A stretch of 64,000 nt of DNA, taken from positions 62,001 to 126,000 of the forward strand of contig NZ_JAKKFI010000098.1 of NCBI RefSeq assembly GCF_022230955.1. Direction: 5' to 3'. Below the pieces are notes generated by a model that saw only the letters and a program-made list of their open reading frames with translations, made no database searches and was not told the DNA's origin. The translations under genes and the position numbers were made by a program. Position 1 is the first letter of the stretch, and every line of letters begins with the position of its first letter. Of this stretch, positions 26,022-34,555 are shown piece by piece. The stretch is from Micromonospora cabrerizensis (GTDB taxonomy: Bacteria; Actinomycetota; Actinomycetes; Mycobacteriales; Micromonosporaceae).

Positions 26022-27158
26022 TTACAGCTCGGCGGATCGTCGGCGGGCGACCTCGGCCAGGGTGACCGCGGCGGCCACGCTGGCGTTGAGCGACTCCACC
26101 TCGGAGATCATCGGGATGCTGACGGTCAGGTCGCAGGTCTCGCCGACGAGGCGGGACAGCCCGCGCCCCTCGGAGCCGACGACCACCACCAGCGGACCGA
26201 CCGCGGCCTCCAGGTCGTAGAGGTCGGTGTCACCGTCGGCGTCGAGGCCGACCACCATGAAGCCGGCGTCCCGGCACGCCTTCAGCGACCGGGTCAGGTT
26301 GGTCACCTGCGCCACGGGCACCCGCGCGGCCGCGCCGGCGCTGGTCCGCCAGGCGGTCGCGGTGATCCCGGCGGCACGTCGCTCGGGTACGAAGACACCC
26401 TGCGCGCCGAACGCGGCGGCCGACCGGATCACGGCACCCAGGTTGCGCGGGTCGGTGACACCGTCCAGCGCGACCAGCAGGGGCGCCTGCTGCTCCAGGG
26501 CGGCGGCGACCATGTCCTCGAAGGGCTGGTACGCGAAGGCCGGCACCTGCAGCCCGACGCCCTGGTGCAGCACCCCACCGGTCATCCGGTCCAGCTCGGC
26601 CCGGCTGATCTCCAGGTTGGCGATGCCCCGGTCGGCGGCGGTCCGGATGATCTCGTTGATCCGGTCGTCCATGTCGATGCCCTGGGCGGTGTAGAGCGCC
26701 GTCGCCGGCACGTTGGCGCGCAGCGCCTCCAGCACCGGGTTGCGCCCGACCAGCAGCTCCGGGGAGTCCTTGGACGGGTTGGACTTGCGCCCCGGCGCGA
26801 CCCGGGGGCCGGACCGGCCGGTGGGCTTGCCGCCCCGACCGCCGCCGCCGCTGGCGCCCCGGCCGACCGGTACGCCCCGACCGCCGCCCCTGCCCCAGGT
26901 GGTGTCCTTGCTACCCGGCTGACCGATCTTCGGGGCGCGCCCCTCCTCGGCAGCCGCCCGGCGCTCCTTGTCCTGCTTCCAGGCGGTGCGCTGGGGCAGC
27001 TTCTCGGTGCCCGAGTAGCCCTTGTGCCAGGGACGCTCGTCCGCGGGCAGGGTGCGACCCCGCCCGGCCAGGGAGTCCTTGTTCTTGCCACCGGTGCCCT
27101 TGGGGGCGCTAGCCTTCGATGTCAGTCGCCGGCCACGGCGCTGCGAGTTGCCGGCCAT
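26022..27158 (-). CDS. rlmB: 23S rRNA 2'-O-ribose methyltransferase RlmB (SpoU family)
   Basis: 378 residues. The C-terminal about 245 hold the SpoU methyltransferase with LDGVTDPRNLGAVIRSA, VVGSEGRGLS and the closing IPMISEVESLNASVAAAV, the knotted AdoMet site that methylates G2251 in E. coli numbering. The substrate-binding L30e-like domain precedes it (LLVGRNPVLEALRANV). About 125 N-terminal residues are Gly/Arg/Lys-rich and disordered, a common actinobacterial extension that may bind RNA. Its ATG shares one base with the cysS stop (TGATG), so the genes are coupled. Confidence 0.92.
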   Translation of the reverse strand: MAGNSQRRGRRLTSKASAPKGTGGKNKDSLAGRGRTLPADERPWHKGYSGTEKLPQRTAWKQDKERRAAAEEGRAPKIGQPGSKDTTWGRGGGRGVPVGRGASGGGGRGGKPTGRSGPRVAPGRKSNPSKDSPELLVGRNPVLEALRANVPATALYTAQGIDMDDRINEIIRTAADRGIANLEISRAELDRMTGGVLHQGVGLQVPAFAYQPFEDMVAAALEQQAPLLVALDGVTDPRNLGAVIRSAAAFGAQGVFVPERRAAGITATAWRTSAGAAARVPVAQVTNLTRSLKACRDAGFMVVGLDADGDTDLYDLEAAVGPLVVVVGSEGRGLSRLVGETCDLTVSIPMISEVESLNASVAAAVTLAEVARRRSAEL

Positions 27159-28573
27159 CAGTCCTGCTCTCCAATAGTCCAACGGGGGCCCTGGGGGGTG
27201 TCCTCGACCACCACGCCGGCCAGCTTGAGCTGGTCACGTACCGCGTCGGCGGCAGCCCAGTCCTTGCGGCCCCGGGCCTGCGCGCGCTGCTCCAGGGCCA
27301 GCGCGATCAGGGAGTCCACCACGGCACGCAGATCACTCGATCGGCCGCCACCCGTCCACACCGGGTTGAGGGGGTCGATCCCGAGGATATCCAGCATTGC
27401 CCGTACCACGGCCAGCGTGGTGCGGACGGTCACATCGTCACCGGCGCTCAGCGCGGTGTTGCCGTCCCGGAGGTGCTGTTGCAGCACGGCCAGCGCGGCG
27501 GAGGTGTTGAGGTCGTCGTTCATCGCCGCGACGAAACCGGCCGGCAGCTCGCCGGGCTGCCCGGCACCGACCCGCTCGGCCGCCCGCTGCACGAACCCCT
27601 CGATCCGGCGGTACGTGGTGGCCGCGTCGCGCAGCGAATCCTCCGAGTAGTCGATCAACGAGCGGTAGTGCGCCGCGGCGTAGTAGTAACGCAGCTCCAC
27701 CGGCCGCACCCCGAGCGAGTCCACGTACGCCAGGTCAAGCGCGTTGCCGGCGGACTTGCCCATCTTGGCCCCGCCGATGCTCAGCAGCCCGTGGTGCACC
27801 CAGTAGCGCGCGAACGGCAGCCCGGCGGCCTTGGACTGGGCGATCTCGTTCTCGTGGTGCGGGAACGTCAGGTCCAGTCCACCGCCGTGGATGTCGAACT
27901 CCGGGCCGAGATACCGCCAGCACATCGCCGAGCACTCGATGTGCCAGCCCGGACGACCGAGCCCCCACGGCGACGGCCAGTAGGCGTCCGCCGGCTCGTC
28001 CGGTTTGGCACCCTTCCAGAGCGCGAAGTCGCGCGGGTCCCGCTTGCCCCGGTCCGGGGCGTCCCCGGCCGACTGCATCGCGTCCGGGGACTGACCCGAC
28101 AACGACCCGTACGCCGGCCAGGACGCCACATCGAAGTAGACGTCGCCGGAGCCGTCAGTCGCCGGGTACGCGTGCCCGTCGGCGATCAGCTTCGTGATCA
28201 GCTCGTGCATCTCCGGGATGTGCCCGGTGGCGCGCGGCTCGTAGGTGGGCGGCAGCACGTTCAACGCCCGGTACGACTCGGCGAGAAGCAGCTCGTTGGC
28301 GTACGCGATCGACCAGAACGGCCGGCCCTGCTCACCCGCCTTGACCAGAAGCTTGTCGTCGATGTCGGTCAGGTTGCGGATGAAGGTGACCTCGTAGCCG
28401 GCGGCCAACAGCCAACGGCGCAGCACGTCGTAGTTGACGCCGGAACGAAGGTGACCGATGTGCGGCGGCGCCTGAAGAGTGAGACCACACAGGTAGACCC
28501 CCACCTTGCCGGCTTCCCGCGGGACGAAGTCCCGCACCGATCGGGTGGCGGTGTCATACAGGCGTAGCGTCAC
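27158..28573 (-). CDS. cysS: Cysteinyl-tRNA synthetase
   Basis: 471 residues, class I aminoacyl-tRNA synthetase. A HIGH-type motif (PHIGHLRSG near 38), the zinc-ligand Cys after YLCG and a KMSKS-type motif (KMGKSAGN) are in place, with HIECSAMCWRYLG and HGGGLDLTFPHHENE characteristic of CysRS. It charges tRNA-Cys. GTG 28573 starts the conserved MTLRLYDT; nothing homologous lies upstream. It is followed by rlmB with a one-base overlap, the usual actinobacterial order. Confidence 0.95.
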   Translation of the reverse strand: MTLRLYDTATRSVRDFVPREAGKVGVYLCGLTLQAPPHIGHLRSGVNYDVLRRWLLAAGYEVTFIRNLTDIDDKLLVKAGEQGRPFWSIAYANELLLAESYRALNVLPPTYEPRATGHIPEMHELITKLIADGHAYPATDGSGDVYFDVASWPAYGSLSGQSPDAMQSAGDAPDRGKRDPRDFALWKGAKPDEPADAYWPSPWGLGRPGWHIECSAMCWRYLGPEFDIHGGGLDLTFPHHENEIAQSKAAGLPFARYWVHHGLLSIGGAKMGKSAGNALDLAYVDSLGVRPVELRYYYAAAHYRSLIDYSEDSLRDAATTYRRIEGFVQRAAERVGAGQPGELPAGFVAAMNDDLNTSAALAVLQQHLRDGNTALSAGDDVTVRTTLAVVRAMLDILGIDPLNPVWTGGGRSSDLRAVVDSLIALALEQRAQARGRKDWAAADAVRDQLKLAGVVVEDTPQGPRWTIGEQD

Positions 28574-28636
28574 CGCACAAGGGTAGCTGTCCGTGCCTGT
28601 CCGGGTCCGCCGGTGCCGGGTCGTACGCTGCCAGGC

Positions 28637-29470
28637 GTGGATGCGACCGCACGCTCGGGTGAGACTCCGGCCAACCCCGGTGCGCCCGCTGACGCCGTCC
28701 CTGGCCAGGTCGGCGCGGCCGGGCAGGTCGGCGCGGCCGGACAGGTCGGCGCGGCCGGACAGGTCGGCGCGGCCGGACAGGTCGGCGCGGCCGGACAGGT
28801 CGGCGCGGTTGTCGGGCGGGCTGACGCCGTTGCGGGACGGGCCGCTGAAACGTCGCAAACTCTCGACCGGGGTCTGCGGCTGCTGCACCTGGTCGCCGAC
28901 GCCTCGGGCGGCCTGACCGTCACCGAGGCCGCCAACCAGCTCAACATCGGTCGGGCGGCTGTCTACCGGCTGGTCAGTCCGTTGATCGGGCACGGCATGC
29001 TGCGCCGCGACGGCGACGGCAGGCTGCGTCTCGGGGCCGGGTTGCTGCACCTGGCCCGACGCGCCCAGCCACTGCTCGCCGAGGGTGCGCTACCCGCGCT
29101 ACGCCGCCTCGCCGAGCAGGCCGGCGCGACCGCGCATCTGACCGTCGTCGAGGGTGGCGAGGGTGTGGCCCTGGCCGTGGTCGAGCCGAGCTGGACGTCG
29201 TTCCACGTCGCATACCGGGCCGGAGCACGGCATCCCCTGGACCGGGGGGCGGCCGGACGGGCCATCCTGGCTGGTCGAGCCGGGGACGCAGCGCCGGTGA
29301 GCAGTAGCGGGGAGTTGCAGGCCGGGGCGTACGGGGTGGCTGCGCCGGTGCTCGGCGTCCCTGGTTTGGAGGCCAGCGTCGGCGTAGTCGCGCTCGCCCC
29401 GCTGGACGTCGACAAGATCGGTCCCCAGGTACTGGCCGCCGCCACGGCCATCACCAGCGCCCTCCGCTGA
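28637..29470 (+). CDS. IclR-like transcriptional regulator with tandem-repeat N-terminus
   Basis: 277 residues from GTG 28637, which has TACGCT 7 nt upstream and so fits a leaderless start; GTG 28613 would add eight residues. Residues about 20-60 are five and a half copies of Gly-Gln-Val-Gly-Ala-Ala encoded by an 18-bp DNA repeat. An IclR-type winged helix follows (GLRLLHLVADASGGLTVTEA onward, about 80-150), then a reduced effector-binding domain. It is divergent from cysS, with no clear target operon nearby. Confidence 0.8.
   Translation: MDATARSGETPANPGAPADAVPGQVGAAGQVGAAGQVGAAGQVGAAGQVGAAGQVGAVVGRADAVAGRAAETSQTLDRGLRLLHLVADASGGLTVTEAANQLNIGRAAVYRLVSPLIGHGMLRRDGDGRLRLGAGLLHLARRAQPLLAEGALPALRRLAEQAGATAHLTVVEGGEGVALAVVEPSWTSFHVAYRAGARHPLDRGAAGRAILAGRAGDAAPVSSSGELQAGAYGVAAPVLGVPGLEASVGVVALAPLDVDKIGPQVLAAATAITSALR
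28706..28808 (+). repeat. 18-bp in-frame tandem repeat
   Basis: Five full copies and one partial copy of an 18-bp unit starting caggtcggcgcggccgg. The copies differ at only one base. It encodes the GQVGAA repeat of the IclR-like regulator and is expected to vary in number between strains. Confidence 0.95.
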
Positions 29471-29562
29471 CGAACGAGCCATCCACCTACTCGCCCCCTG
29501 GCGCGAACCAGCACGAAGCAACGCGGACCAGCGCGGACCAGCGCAGACCAGCGCGCGCCTGT

Positions 29563-29642
29563 CTTGATCGACTCGGGTTTCTGAAAATCGCGGTATCCCA
29601 GTGCCGACGTCACCCCGACTTTCAAGAACGCGAGTGGATCAC
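29563..29642. repeat. Palindromic dispersed element, copy 1
   Basis: About 80 bp with ends cttgatcgactcggg and an imperfect reverse complement. It shares the ends and internal stretches with the copy at 31580-31661. The right arm has several mismatches, so it looks degraded. Confidence 0.75.
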
Positions 29643-29925
29643 GAGCCCCGAGGTCCCAGTGACAGCAGCGCGATCACCAACTGCGTCACAAGCTTCGCGG
29701 GTGGCGGGTCGTCTGAGCCCGGCTGGGCCGGCGCGGGTGGCGGCTCGTATGAGCCCGGCTGGGCCGGCCGGGCGGGATGGCCGCGACCTGGGGAGCCCAC
29801 GATTTCCAGGGCCATTTCCTGCACGTCTGGACCCGCGATCCGCAGGCGCGGCCGGCGGAAGTACGGGCGGAGTACCGGTCGGCGGCGCGGTCACGTCATA
29901 CCACGATTGTCGCGCGGGCTTTCGG

Positions 29926-29968
29926 TTGTCCACAGGGCCGGGCGGCCCGCCGGGGCAGGTTGTCCACA
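29926..29968 (+). other. Two DnaA-box-like nonamers
   Basis: ttgtccaca occurs at 29926-29934 and 29960-29968 in the same orientation, 34 bp apart. TTGTCCACA is the preferred form of the DnaA box in high-GC actinobacteria. Two boxes alone do not make an origin; a DnaA-binding regulatory site is possible. Confidence 0.4.
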
Positions 29969-30009
29969 GGGGTTTCGGCGGTCCACGGGTGGTCGGCAGG
30001 CTGCTCGGC

Positions 30010-31566
30010 ATGCCACCACGTCCGCACCGCCCCGACGCCCTGACGTGGCGGGTCTTCCGCGGCTCCGACGCTGTCCGGGACGGCCTGCTCACCGAACATC
30101 AGCTGCGCAGTGCCGCCTGGGTGCGGCTGCGCCACGACATCTATGCCGACGCTCGGCTCGACCGGGACCACACCCTGGCCTGTCGCGCCGCACTCCTCCG
30201 ACTCCCGTCCGGGGTGGTGATCGGAGGCCCGTCAGCCGCCTACCTGCTCGGTGTCGAACACGCCGCAGCCTTCACCGACGACGTGCACATCCTCGCGCCC
30301 CGGCAGATGCGGATCGGCCCGCAGCGCGGCCTCCGCGTGCACGTCAACGCCATCTCCCCGCTCCTAGATGACGAACTGCCAGCTCTGGCCGCGCCGCCAC
30401 CGGGCTCGCGCCGTCCGCCAGCCTCAAGGCGTCCACCAAGCGCGGGGCCTCCACCGAGTGCAGGGCCTCCACCAAACGCAGCGCATCCACCGAGTGCAGG
30501 GCCTCCACCAAACGCGGCGCCTCCACCAAACGCGGCGCCTCCACCAAACGCGGCGCCTCCACCAAGCGCAGCGCCTCCACCAAGCGCAGCGCATCCACTG
30601 GAAGCAGGACGCCCACCAGGCCTGGGGCATCCACCCGGTGTTGAGCATCCATCTGGAACGGAACGTTCAGCAGGAACGAGGCTTCCACCAGAAACGGAGC
30701 GCGCACCAGGAACGGAGCGCCCACCAGGAACGGAGCGTTCAGCAGGAACACGGCGTCCGCCGGACGCAGAACAACCGCCAGACGCAGCGCGCTCGCCGCA
30801 TGGAGGTCGATCACGTGACGTAGCGCGCCCATCACCAACAGGGCTCCCCGTGGGGGCAGGGCGCCCGCCGACCGTGGGAGCACCGCCACGGCCCAATCGG
30901 CAACTTGCTCGACCGGCAGCGGTGACGGCCAGAACGGGCCACATGGCGATCACCACAAGGGGCAGCATCGCGGCCGCCAGACCGAGCGACGGGCGTGAAG
31001 GGGGTGTCACGCTCCAGCCCAACTGGGACCCGAACGGCCCGATCCCCCGTTCCGACCCGGGACGGGCCGCCTGGGAAACGGCGGTGTGGCTCGACCCGAT
31101 CCGTGCGGTCGCCGTCGTCGACTCGCTGCTTGGGCAGGGGCTGACCAGTCGCGACACACTGGCCGCACTGGCTGCCCGCAACGCCGACCGACCTGGTGGA
31201 CGGCGGGCACGGTGGGTCTTCGACCTGGCGGACGGCGGAGCCCAGTCCCCACCGGAGTCGCACCTGCGCGTACGGCTGATGCTCGGTGGGTTGCCACGTC
31301 CGGTCGTTCAACATCCGATACGCCTGGTCAGCGGCGTTGTCCTGCACCCCGACCTGGCGTGGCCGGAGTATCGGGTCGCAGTCGAGTACGACGGCAAGTG
31401 GCACTCCGACGCTGATCAGCTACACCGCGACCGCCATCGGCTGAACCTGCTGGTCGGGGCGGGTTGGCTGGTCCTACATGTGACGAGTCGACGGCTGCAC
31501 GCCGAGTTTCCGGCGGTGCTCAACGAGGTGCGCGCCGCGCTGGTCAGTCGCGGATGGCGACGGTGA
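30010..31566 (+). CDS. AbiEi-like/DUF559 protein split by a low-complexity insert
   Basis: 518 residues from ATG 30010. Residues about 15-125 resemble the winged-helix region seen in AbiEi-antitoxin-like proteins (LTEHQLRSAAWVRLRHDIYA, then VVIGGPSAAYLLGV). The last about 165 residues carry a DUF559/Vsr-like nuclease fold with VAVEYDGKWH and the following WLVLHVTSRRL, containing the Glu-Asp-type metal ligands. Between them lie some 200 residues of Pro, Ala and Ser with PPPNAA and PPPSAG units encoded by 18-bp repeats. In the family the two parts are normally close together, so the insert is an expansion. Palindromic repeats flank the gene. Role unknown; defence or mobility is possible. Confidence 0.7.
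   Translation: MPPRPHRPDALTWRVFRGSDAVRDGLLTEHQLRSAAWVRLRHDIYADARLDRDHTLACRAALLRLPSGVVIGGPSAAYLLGVEHAAAFTDDVHILAPRQMRIGPQRGLRVHVNAISPLLDDELPALAAPPPGSRRPPASRRPPSAGPPPSAGPPPNAAHPPSAGPPPNAAPPPNAAPPPNAAPPPSAAPPPSAAHPLEAGRPPGLGHPPGVEHPSGTERSAGTRLPPETERAPGTERPPGTERSAGTRRPPDAEQPPDAARSPHGGRSRDVARPSPTGLPVGAGRPPTVGAPPRPNRQLARPAAVTARTGHMAITTRGSIAAARPSDGREGGVTLQPNWDPNGPIPRSDPGRAAWETAVWLDPIRAVAVVDSLLGQGLTSRDTLAALAARNADRPGGRRARWVFDLADGGAQSPPESHLRVRLMLGGLPRPVVQHPIRLVSGVVLHPDLAWPEYRVAVEYDGKWHSDADQLHRDRHRLNLLVGAGWLVLHVTSRRLHAEFPAVLNEVRAALVSRGWRR
30413..30610 (+). repeat. 18-bp tandem repeats inside the DUF559 gene
   Basis: About eleven degenerate units of the type ccaccaaacgcggcgcct follow each other without spacers and in frame, encoding Pro-Pro-Asn/Ser-Ala-Ala/Gly-Pro. 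A second, more diverged gaacggagcg-type repeat continues to about 30760. Confidence 0.9.
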
Positions 31567-31579
31567 CCCCGGACCTGCC

Positions 31580-31661
31580 CTTGATCGACTCGGCTTCCTG
31601 GAAACCCGTGGCATCCACCGACCCCCGACACCCCGCCTTCAAGAAACCCGAGTCGATCAAG
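31580..31661. repeat. Palindromic dispersed element, copy 2
   Basis: 82 bp with perfect 14-bp terminal inverted repeats (31580-31593 and 31648-31661). Related to 29563-29642 and in the same orientation. It starts 14 bp after the DUF559 stop. Confidence 0.85.
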
Positions 31662-31674
31662 GCGGGAAGCGGAG

Positions 31675-31728
31675 CCGGGCACACCGACGGAGCCGGGCAC
31701 ACCGACACTGCCGGGCACACCGACAGGG
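31675..31728. repeat. Three tandem 18-bp units
   Basis: ccgggcacaccgac followed by 4 variable bases, three times (31675, 31693, 31711). Non-coding, between the DUF559 and subtilase stops. Confidence 0.9.
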
Positions 31729-31755
31729 CCCGGCCGACGATTGTCGACCGGGCCC
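31726..31755 (-). terminator. Terminator of the subtilase gene
   Basis: 13-bp stem with one G-U pair and a GATT loop, 12 bp past the subtilase stop codon. Confidence 0.75.
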
Positions 31756-31767
31756 CGAGGCGGTGCT

Positions 31768-33462
31768 TTACGGGCGGGCGTTCGGCTTGAGCGGGGTCTT
31801 CACCGCCGCGTAGGCGTCGACGATCCCGTAGCCGTAGAAGCCGTTGAAGTTGACTCCACCGGCGCAGTAGGCGTCGTAGGTCTCGTCCCGGCCCTCGTTG
31901 CGGTACTGCTGGAGGCGCGGCTCCGGGCAGGCGTGCTCGGCTGCCGTCCGGTACAGGTGCTGCTCGACCAGGTCCGGCGACATCCCGAAGCCGCCCCGGC
32001 GCTCCGGCTTGCCGTACCGGCTGACGATCAGCGCGGCGACGCCGGCGGCGTGCGGGGACGCCATCGAGGTGCCCTGCAGGTAGGTGTAGTAGCCACACTC
32101 ACCGTTGGCCTTGCACTGCTTGAAGACCGACTCCTCGAAGCCGGCGACGATGTTGCCGTCGGCGTCGACCGACTCCTCTTCCTGAAGCACGTGCTTCGGG
32201 TACGTGGAGAGGATCATGTTGGCGTCGGTACGGAACGTGTCGGTGCCGAAGCCGTCCCGGAACCATCCGCCCGGGGCGGCGACCGAGATCTGCTCGGTGC
32301 CGTAGTTGGAGAAGTCCGACTTCTTGCCGGACGGGCCGACCGACGACACACCGATCACGTGCGGGCCCTCGGTGGGCATGTCCCAGCAGCTGTTGTTGTC
32401 GATTGGTCGGGGGTACGGGTCGGCACCGTAGTCCGGGCTCGTGACGTCCGTCCGGGGTGCGCCCAGGTCCTCGTTGTTGTTGCCGAGCGCACCGACGAGG
32501 GTGACGCCCTTGTTGTGGGCGAAGATCAGCGCCCGCTTCATCGCCTTGATGATGGCGCGCTGTTCGGCCTGGTCCTCGGGCGAGTCGGCAGGGTTGGCGG
32601 TGCAGTTGTAGAGCCACGGGTCGACGTAGAACGACATGTTGACCACGTCGATCCCGGAGCGGCCGGCGTAGACGAGGGCGTTGACGACCGGGTCGAGGAA
32701 GAAGTAGCCGGAGTCCTGGCCACCCTTGAGCTCGACCAGCGAGACGTTCGGGGCAACGCCGGAGAGGCCGAAGCCGTTGGCCGCGGCGCCGATGGTGCCG
32801 GCCACGTGGGTGCCGTGCCCGCCGTCGTCGGTGCCGACCGGGTCGAGGCAGCTCGGCACCTCACAGGGGCCGTCCACGTCGGTCAGGTCCGGCGCGAAGT
32901 TGCGCGACAGCGACCAGTTGAAGTTCGGCGCGATGTCCGGGTTGCTGGCGTCGACGCCCGTGTCCAGCACGCCGACGGTCACGCGACGGTCGCCCGGCTC
33001 GATCTTGCGGGCCTGGTCGGCCCGGATCATGTTCAGGCCCCAGAGCTTGTCGTCGAGCGGGTCGAGCTTGGTGCCCTTCTTGGCTGCGGCACGAGCAGCA
33101 CCGTTAGCGGTAGCGGCCGTGAGGTGCTCCTGCTCGACGCGGTCCAGCTTCGGCTTGCGGCCGATGGCCTTCTGCTCGGCGGCACCGAGCAGCGTCGGGG
33201 CGGCGTTCGCCCTGGCCGCGAAGTCGGCCCGGTCGCTGGTGACCTGGAACATTCCGACCTCGTCGGACCGCGAGACCACAGTGCCGCCGGCTGCCCGGAT
33301 CGCGGCGACCGCCGTGTCGGCGGCGACGCCGTCCTCGGCGACGACGGTGAAGGTGCGGGCGTTGCTTGGCGCGGCACTGGCCGGTACACCCAGCCCCGAA
33401 GCCGTAAGTGCCAGCACTGCCGCAGTTGCGACCGTGCCGACGGTGAAGCGCTTGCTCACCAC
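31768..33462 (-). CDS. Secreted S8-family serine protease (subtilase)
   Basis: 564 residues. A signal peptide (MVSKRFTVGTVATAAVLALT, cleavage after about 31) is followed by an I9-type propeptide (about 35-125) and a large catalytic domain. The triad is visible: Asp in VGVLDTGVDAS (about 152), His in GGHGTHVAGT (about 212) and Ser in GTSMASPHAAGV (about 470). Large insertions between His and Ser hold several Cys that may form disulfides. Expected to be exported and self-activated. Monocistronic, with its own terminator. Confidence 0.92.
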   Translation of the reverse strand: MVSKRFTVGTVATAAVLALTASGLGVPASAAPSNARTFTVVAEDGVAADTAVAAIRAAGGTVVSRSDEVGMFQVTSDRADFAARANAAPTLLGAAEQKAIGRKPKLDRVEQEHLTAATANGAARAAAKKGTKLDPLDDKLWGLNMIRADQARKIEPGDRRVTVGVLDTGVDASNPDIAPNFNWSLSRNFAPDLTDVDGPCEVPSCLDPVGTDDGGHGTHVAGTIGAAANGFGLSGVAPNVSLVELKGGQDSGYFFLDPVVNALVYAGRSGIDVVNMSFYVDPWLYNCTANPADSPEDQAEQRAIIKAMKRALIFAHNKGVTLVGALGNNNEDLGAPRTDVTSPDYGADPYPRPIDNNSCWDMPTEGPHVIGVSSVGPSGKKSDFSNYGTEQISVAAPGGWFRDGFGTDTFRTDANMILSTYPKHVLQEEESVDADGNIVAGFEESVFKQCKANGECGYYTYLQGTSMASPHAAGVAALIVSRYGKPERRGGFGMSPDLVEQHLYRTAAEHACPEPRLQQYRNEGRDETYDAYCAGGVNFNGFYGYGIVDAYAAVKTPLKPNARP

Positions 33463-33556
33463 ATCAGATCCTCTCGTTGAGGGACGTGGCAGCCATCACA
33501 CAACAACGTTCGGGTTTACGCCAGGTGAACGCCCGTTATGGCGTTGAATCTCTCCT

Positions 33557-34450
33557 TCATCCACCCAGTTCGACGGCAGCGCCGCCCACGCCAGCGCCAC
33601 CCACCCCAACACCGCCCAAGCCAACGCCAACGCCACCCACCCCAACACCGCCCACGCCAACGCTGCGGACATCACCCACGCCAGCGCCGACGCCGACACC
33701 GCTGGCACCGGCCTCGTCAGTGCCGACACCACCCGCACCGACGCGAAGACCACCCACTCCGACATGCAGATCAGCGAGCGCGATCGACAGTTCGGCCAAA
33801 CTGGACACTTCGGCATCGGGTGTGCACCCGACGGGGCGAGGCAGCCCCTGCCGGTTCAACCACACCGACCGCAGACCAGCCCGCTGGGGTGCCACCACGT
33901 CGTGTTCCCACGAGTCTCCGACGTACACGATCTGCTCGGCCGGCACTCCGGCCGCCGCAACCACCGCTGCGAAGAACTCCGGGGCCGGCTTCTTGGGCAG
34001 TCCGTTCTCGTGCGCGTACACCTCGAAGGCGAACTCACCGGCGAGCCCGCACCGTTCGGTGCGGCTGTTGCCGTTGGTGGCGAAGCCCAGGGTGTACCGA
34101 CCGCGCAGCGCGGCCAGTGCCGGCGGCACGTCCGAGAACGGTCGGGTGAGGGCGAACCGGCGGGCGAAGAAGAGGGCTGCGGCATCGTCCAGGTGGTCGT
34201 CCAGTCCGGCGCGGGCCAGCGACCGGGCGAGCGCGGCCCGGCGGATCTCCGCCACCGGTGCGGCCTTCAACTCGCCGAAGACCGCGCCCCAGTCCGACTC
34301 CAGTTCGGCAAGCGACACCTTGGCCGCCGCCGCCGGAGCGAGCCGCCGCATCTCGTCCAGGACGGCCACCAGCCCGCCGGTCACCGCCGGCCGCAGATCC
34401 AGCAGGGTCTCGTCGGCATCGAACACCACAGTGGTCAGCACGCTGCCCAC
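33557..34450 (-). CDS. HAD-superfamily hydrolase with Val-Gly repeat tail
   Basis: 297 residues. Residues 1-220 are a complete HAD hydrolase: motif I VVFDADETLLDL (nucleophile Asp about 11), motif II in GFATNGNS, motif III Lys in GLPKKPAPEFF and motif IV VGDSWEHDV. The last about 70 residues are almost only Val, Gly and Ala (VGVGGVGVGG units) encoded by repeated DNA, a feature foreign to HAD enzymes. It is probably a phosphatase of a small metabolite; the substrate is unknown. GTG start with no ribosome site. Confidence 0.82.
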   Translation of the reverse strand: MGSVLTTVVFDADETLLDLRPAVTGGLVAVLDEMRRLAPAAAAKVSLAELESDWGAVFGELKAAPVAEIRRAALARSLARAGLDDHLDDAAALFFARRFALTRPFSDVPPALAALRGRYTLGFATNGNSRTERCGLAGEFAFEVYAHENGLPKKPAPEFFAAVVAAAGVPAEQIVYVGDSWEHDVVAPQRAGLRSVWLNRQGLPRPVGCTPDAEVSSLAELSIALADLHVGVGGLRVGAGGVGTDEAGASGVGVGAGVGDVRSVGVGGVGVGGVGVGLGGVGVGGAGVGGAAVELGG

Positions 34451-34555
34451 TGTCTCATCGACCGCCGAGCACCAACACGACCACCGGCACCGGCACCGGC
34501 ACCCGCACGACCTCCGACCACCGGCACCGGCACGGGCACCGGCACGCCAGCAAGG

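Larger units (their letters stand above)
29471..30009. other. Gene-poor region with several repeats
   Basis: 539 bp without a supported gene. It holds a triple gcggacca-type repeat (about 29523-29555), a palindromic element (29563-29642), a two-copy repeat of roughly 33 bp around 29697-29768 and two DnaA-box-like nonamers. The DUF559 reading frame stays open through part of it, but I see no start signal or conserved domain before 30010. Confidence 0.6.

Noticed and set aside
29926..29968. Replication origin
   Set aside because: Two DnaA boxes without dnaA, dnaN, an AT-rich unwinding region or further boxes are insufficient.
30413..30760. Repeat array considered as CRISPR
   Set aside because: Units are directly adjacent, 18 bp, in frame and without spacers, so this is a coding tandem repeat.
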